Assembly: GCA_003154025.1 (NCBI GenBank)
Contig: PMCE01000483.1
Coordinates: 1 to 5,313 of the forward strand
Length of the DNA: 5,313 nt
Direction: 5' to 3'
Source: Syntrophaceae bacterium
Lineage (GTDB): Bacteria; Desulfobacterota; SM23-61
Shown piece by piece: positions 3,721 to 5,313 of this stretch. The first letter of the stretch is position 1. Each line of letters begins with the position of its first letter. The translations under genes were made by a program, and so were the position numbers. The notes beneath the pieces were generated by a model. The model was not told the DNA's origin and searched no databases. It worked only from the letters and a program-made list of their open reading frames with translations.

Positions 3721-5286
3721 TCAAAGGAGAAAGGCGCTCGTGGTGATCACCTTCATATCCGCATCCAGGATCTTCTCCGGAGGATGCGATAGAACTACGA
3801 AGTCCGCCTTCTTTCCGGGGGCGAGAGTGCCCACCGTCTCATCGAAGATGGCGTTGGCGCTTCCCACGGTGAAGCATTTCAAAGCGGTCAAAGGATCCAG
3901 CCCCTCCGCCGGAGCCACGGTAAAACCGGTCTTGTGCTTCCGGTCGACCGCGGCGCGCCAGCCTACGATCGGATCTCCCGGCACCACCGGCTGATCGGAG
4001 CTGAAGGCGACGGCGACCCCGGCCTGAAGCCAGGTGCGGATGGGCATCCCCCGGTCCGTCCGCTCGCCCAGGGCCGGACGGTAGTAATGGGACAGATGGT
4101 AAAGGAACTCCGGCTGCACCGCGGCAATGATCCCGAATCGGACCATCTTCCGGATTATTTCCCCATCGGTCAGAAAGCAATGCTCCACCCGGTGGCGGGG
4201 GTCTTGACGGGGGAAGGCGGTTTGGGCCTTTTCATACGCCTGAACGGTTAACTCGACGGCCAGGTCCCCGATGGCATGAACTCCAATCTGCCAGCCGCCC
4301 CGGTGGGCCGCCAGCACCCGACGGTTGAATTCTTCGGGAGGATAAATCAATACCGTGCTTTCAGAGCCGTCGGCATAGGGCTCCTTCAAGGCCGCGGTCC
4401 GTGGGCCCAGGGCTCCGTCGATGTAGAGCTTGATGGCCCCGAGGCGCAAGTCCGGATGGCTTTGGGGGACAACCACTTTTTGCCGATCGTTCAACCAGCC
4501 GGCCTTCTCCACCTGGTCGTAGTCCGGCATGAGGGTCATTCTCACCTTGGCTCCCTGTTCCAAAGCCCGGGCGAAACCGCGCCATTCGGTTTCGATTCCG
4601 GAATACCTTCCGGTAGTGGCATCGGAGGCGGAGAGGATGCCCCGGACGGCCATGACCTCGGAGATTCTCCGGACGGCCTGCGCGATCTCATCAACGCTCA
4701 GGGGCGGGAGGTGCCTCTCCACGAGAAGCCAGGCGCGCTCCAAGAGCACGCCGGTGGGTTCTGCGGATTCATCCCTGATGATCCGTCCGTCCGGAGGGTC
4801 CGGGGTTTGAGCCGTCACCCCGGCCAGCTCTAGCGCTTTGGAATTCACTACCGTGCAGTGACCGCTGGTGTGGCGCACGGCCACCGGCCGCTCCCCCGAG
4901 ATGCGGTCGAGATCATGGCGGGTGACGTGCTTTCCTCCGGGAAGAAGGTTCTGATCATATCCGATACCGAAGATCCATCCCTTCTCCTTTCCCCGTGCGA
5001 CCCAGTCCTGCAGGCGGGTTTGAATCTCGGCAAAGGATTGGCATCCCCGGAGGTCAGCCCGGGTCAGGGCCAGGCCGGCGGAGAGGATATGGGCGTGGCA
5101 ATCGTTGAAGGCCGGGATCGCCGCGCCTCCGTCCAAAGACACCTTTTTCGCCTTGGGGTATCGGGCCGCAAGGTCCCGTCTCTCTCCGACGGCGCTGATG
5201 ATCCCGTTTTCCACAACCATCGCTTCAGCTACGGGTTTGGGATCCCAGAGAGTGTATATGGGCGCTCCAGAAAAAAGAAGCTGCAT
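3721..5286 (-). CDS. Metal-dependent amidohydrolase, YtcJ-like (amidohydrolase family 3)
   Basis: A complete 521-residue cytoplasmic enzyme (no signal peptide) of the amidohydrolase superfamily, hydrolysing an amide or related C-N bond; the substrate cannot be told from sequence. Order of features: an N-terminal beta-sandwich part (1-56) with PIYTLWDP and VVENGIISAVG; metal-binding HxH in FNDCHAHI (60-67, His64 and His66); TSGHCTVVNSKAL (140-152); the probable carboxylated lysine in AIKLYIDGALGPRTAAL (Lys286); HAIGD (337-341); RVEHC (His369); and the catalytic aspartate in FSSDQPVVPGDP (Asp431). It closes with VGTLAPGKKADFVVL, the usual return strand. This order matches YtcJ/NfdA-like proteins of 500-560 residues. 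The C-terminus ends at KVITTSAFLL, a few residues short of the glycine-rich tail common in relatives. The start is supported by GGGGAGG 4 bases upstream. The gene lies upstream of kdgK on the same strand, but a 343-base repeat-rich spacer argues against one operon. Confidence 0.9.
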   Translation of the reverse strand: MQLLFSGAPIYTLWDPKPVAEAMVVENGIISAVGERRDLAARYPKAKKVSLDGGAAIPAFNDCHAHILSAGLALTRADLRGCQSFAEIQTRLQDWVARGKEKGWIFGIGYDQNLLPGGKHVTRHDLDRISGERPVAVRHTSGHCTVVNSKALELAGVTAQTPDPPDGRIIRDESAEPTGVLLERAWLLVERHLPPLSVDEIAQAVRRISEVMAVRGILSASDATTGRYSGIETEWRGFARALEQGAKVRMTLMPDYDQVEKAGWLNDRQKVVVPQSHPDLRLGAIKLYIDGALGPRTAALKEPYADGSESTVLIYPPEEFNRRVLAAHRGGWQIGVHAIGDLAVELTVQAYEKAQTAFPRQDPRHRVEHCFLTDGEIIRKMVRFGIIAAVQPEFLYHLSHYYRPALGERTDRGMPIRTWLQAGVAVAFSSDQPVVPGDPIVGWRAAVDRKHKTGFTVAPAEGLDPLTALKCFTVGSANAIFDETVGTLAPGKKADFVVLSHPPEKILDADMKVITTSAFLL

Positions 5287-5290
5287 GAAT

Positions 5291-5297
5291 CCTCCCC
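5291..5297 (-). promoter_or_regulatory. Ribosome binding site of the amidohydrolase gene
   Basis: The minus strand reads GGGGAGG, then ATTC and ATG. The spacing is short but the match is strong, and no nearer in-frame start precedes the conserved N-terminal strand MQLLFSGAPIYTLWDP. Confidence 0.65.
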
Positions 5298-5300
5298 TGT

Positions 5301-5313
5301 CAATTGCGCATTG
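5301..5313. repeat. Near-palindrome at the window edge, possible fragment of another intergenic repeat
   Basis: CAATTGCGCATTG is a palindrome interrupted by one extra T, and its words (CAATTGCG, GCGCATTG) resemble the CCGCAAT heptamers at 2359-2386. It is cut by the window end, so its extent is unknown. It may belong to an array following the next gene on the right. Confidence 0.3.

Noticed and set aside
5298..5303. Perfect TTGACA (-35 consensus) on the minus strand before the amidohydrolase
   Set aside because: It ends only 11 bases before the ATG and overlaps the ribosome-binding region, leaving no room for a -10 element and a leader.

Overview
The window is GC-rich (by eye roughly 55-60% G+C) and comes from a Gram-negative bacterium. 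One gene encodes an outer-membrane beta-barrel with a Sec signal peptide and a C-terminal phenylalanine. Another gene reads sensibly only if an in-frame UGA is decoded as selenocysteine. Together with an Entner-Doudoroff-type 2-keto-3-deoxygluconate module, this fits a selenium-using anaerobe of the Desulfobacterota/Deltaproteobacteria type. That placement is an inference; no rRNA or other marker gene is present.

Layout. (1) 1-424, minus strand, incomplete at the window edge: a rhodanese-like protein whose catalytic cysteine position is a TGA codon. The reading frame continues for 67 codons past it with a perfect rhodanese active loop, and a bSECIS-like hairpin follows at the proper distance. 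The visible C-terminus looks like the start of a ferritin/rubrerythrin-like helix. (2) 425-587, a divergent intergenic region with an 8-bp inverted repeat, a plausible sigma70 promoter for the plus-strand gene and a strong leader hairpin. (3) 588-1598, plus strand: a DUF3187-type outer-membrane protein. (4) 1599-1665, a convergent spacer made of short tandem repeats that fold back on each other. (5) 1666-2313 and 2391-3377, minus strand: KDPG aldolase (eda) downstream of 2-keto-3-deoxygluconate kinase (kdgK), a two-gene operon that turns KDG into pyruvate plus glyceraldehyde 3-phosphate. (6) 3378-3720, a 343-base spacer with the likely kdgK promoter, several nested inverted repeats, a 29-base perfect palindrome and a heptamer-like array. 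(7) 3721-5286, minus strand: a complete amidohydrolase of the YtcJ/family-3 type, substrate unknown.

How the genes fit together. kdgK and eda form a clear pathway pair, typical of uronate or sugar-acid breakdown. The amidohydrolase is on the same strand but is separated by repeats and need not be linked in function. The rhodanese and the outer-membrane protein share a divergent control region.

Most interesting points: the probable selenocysteine rhodanese (possibly a selenorhodanese-ferritin fusion), and the placement of short tandem-repeat arrays 3-5 bases after the stop codon of all four genes whose 3' ends are in the window.
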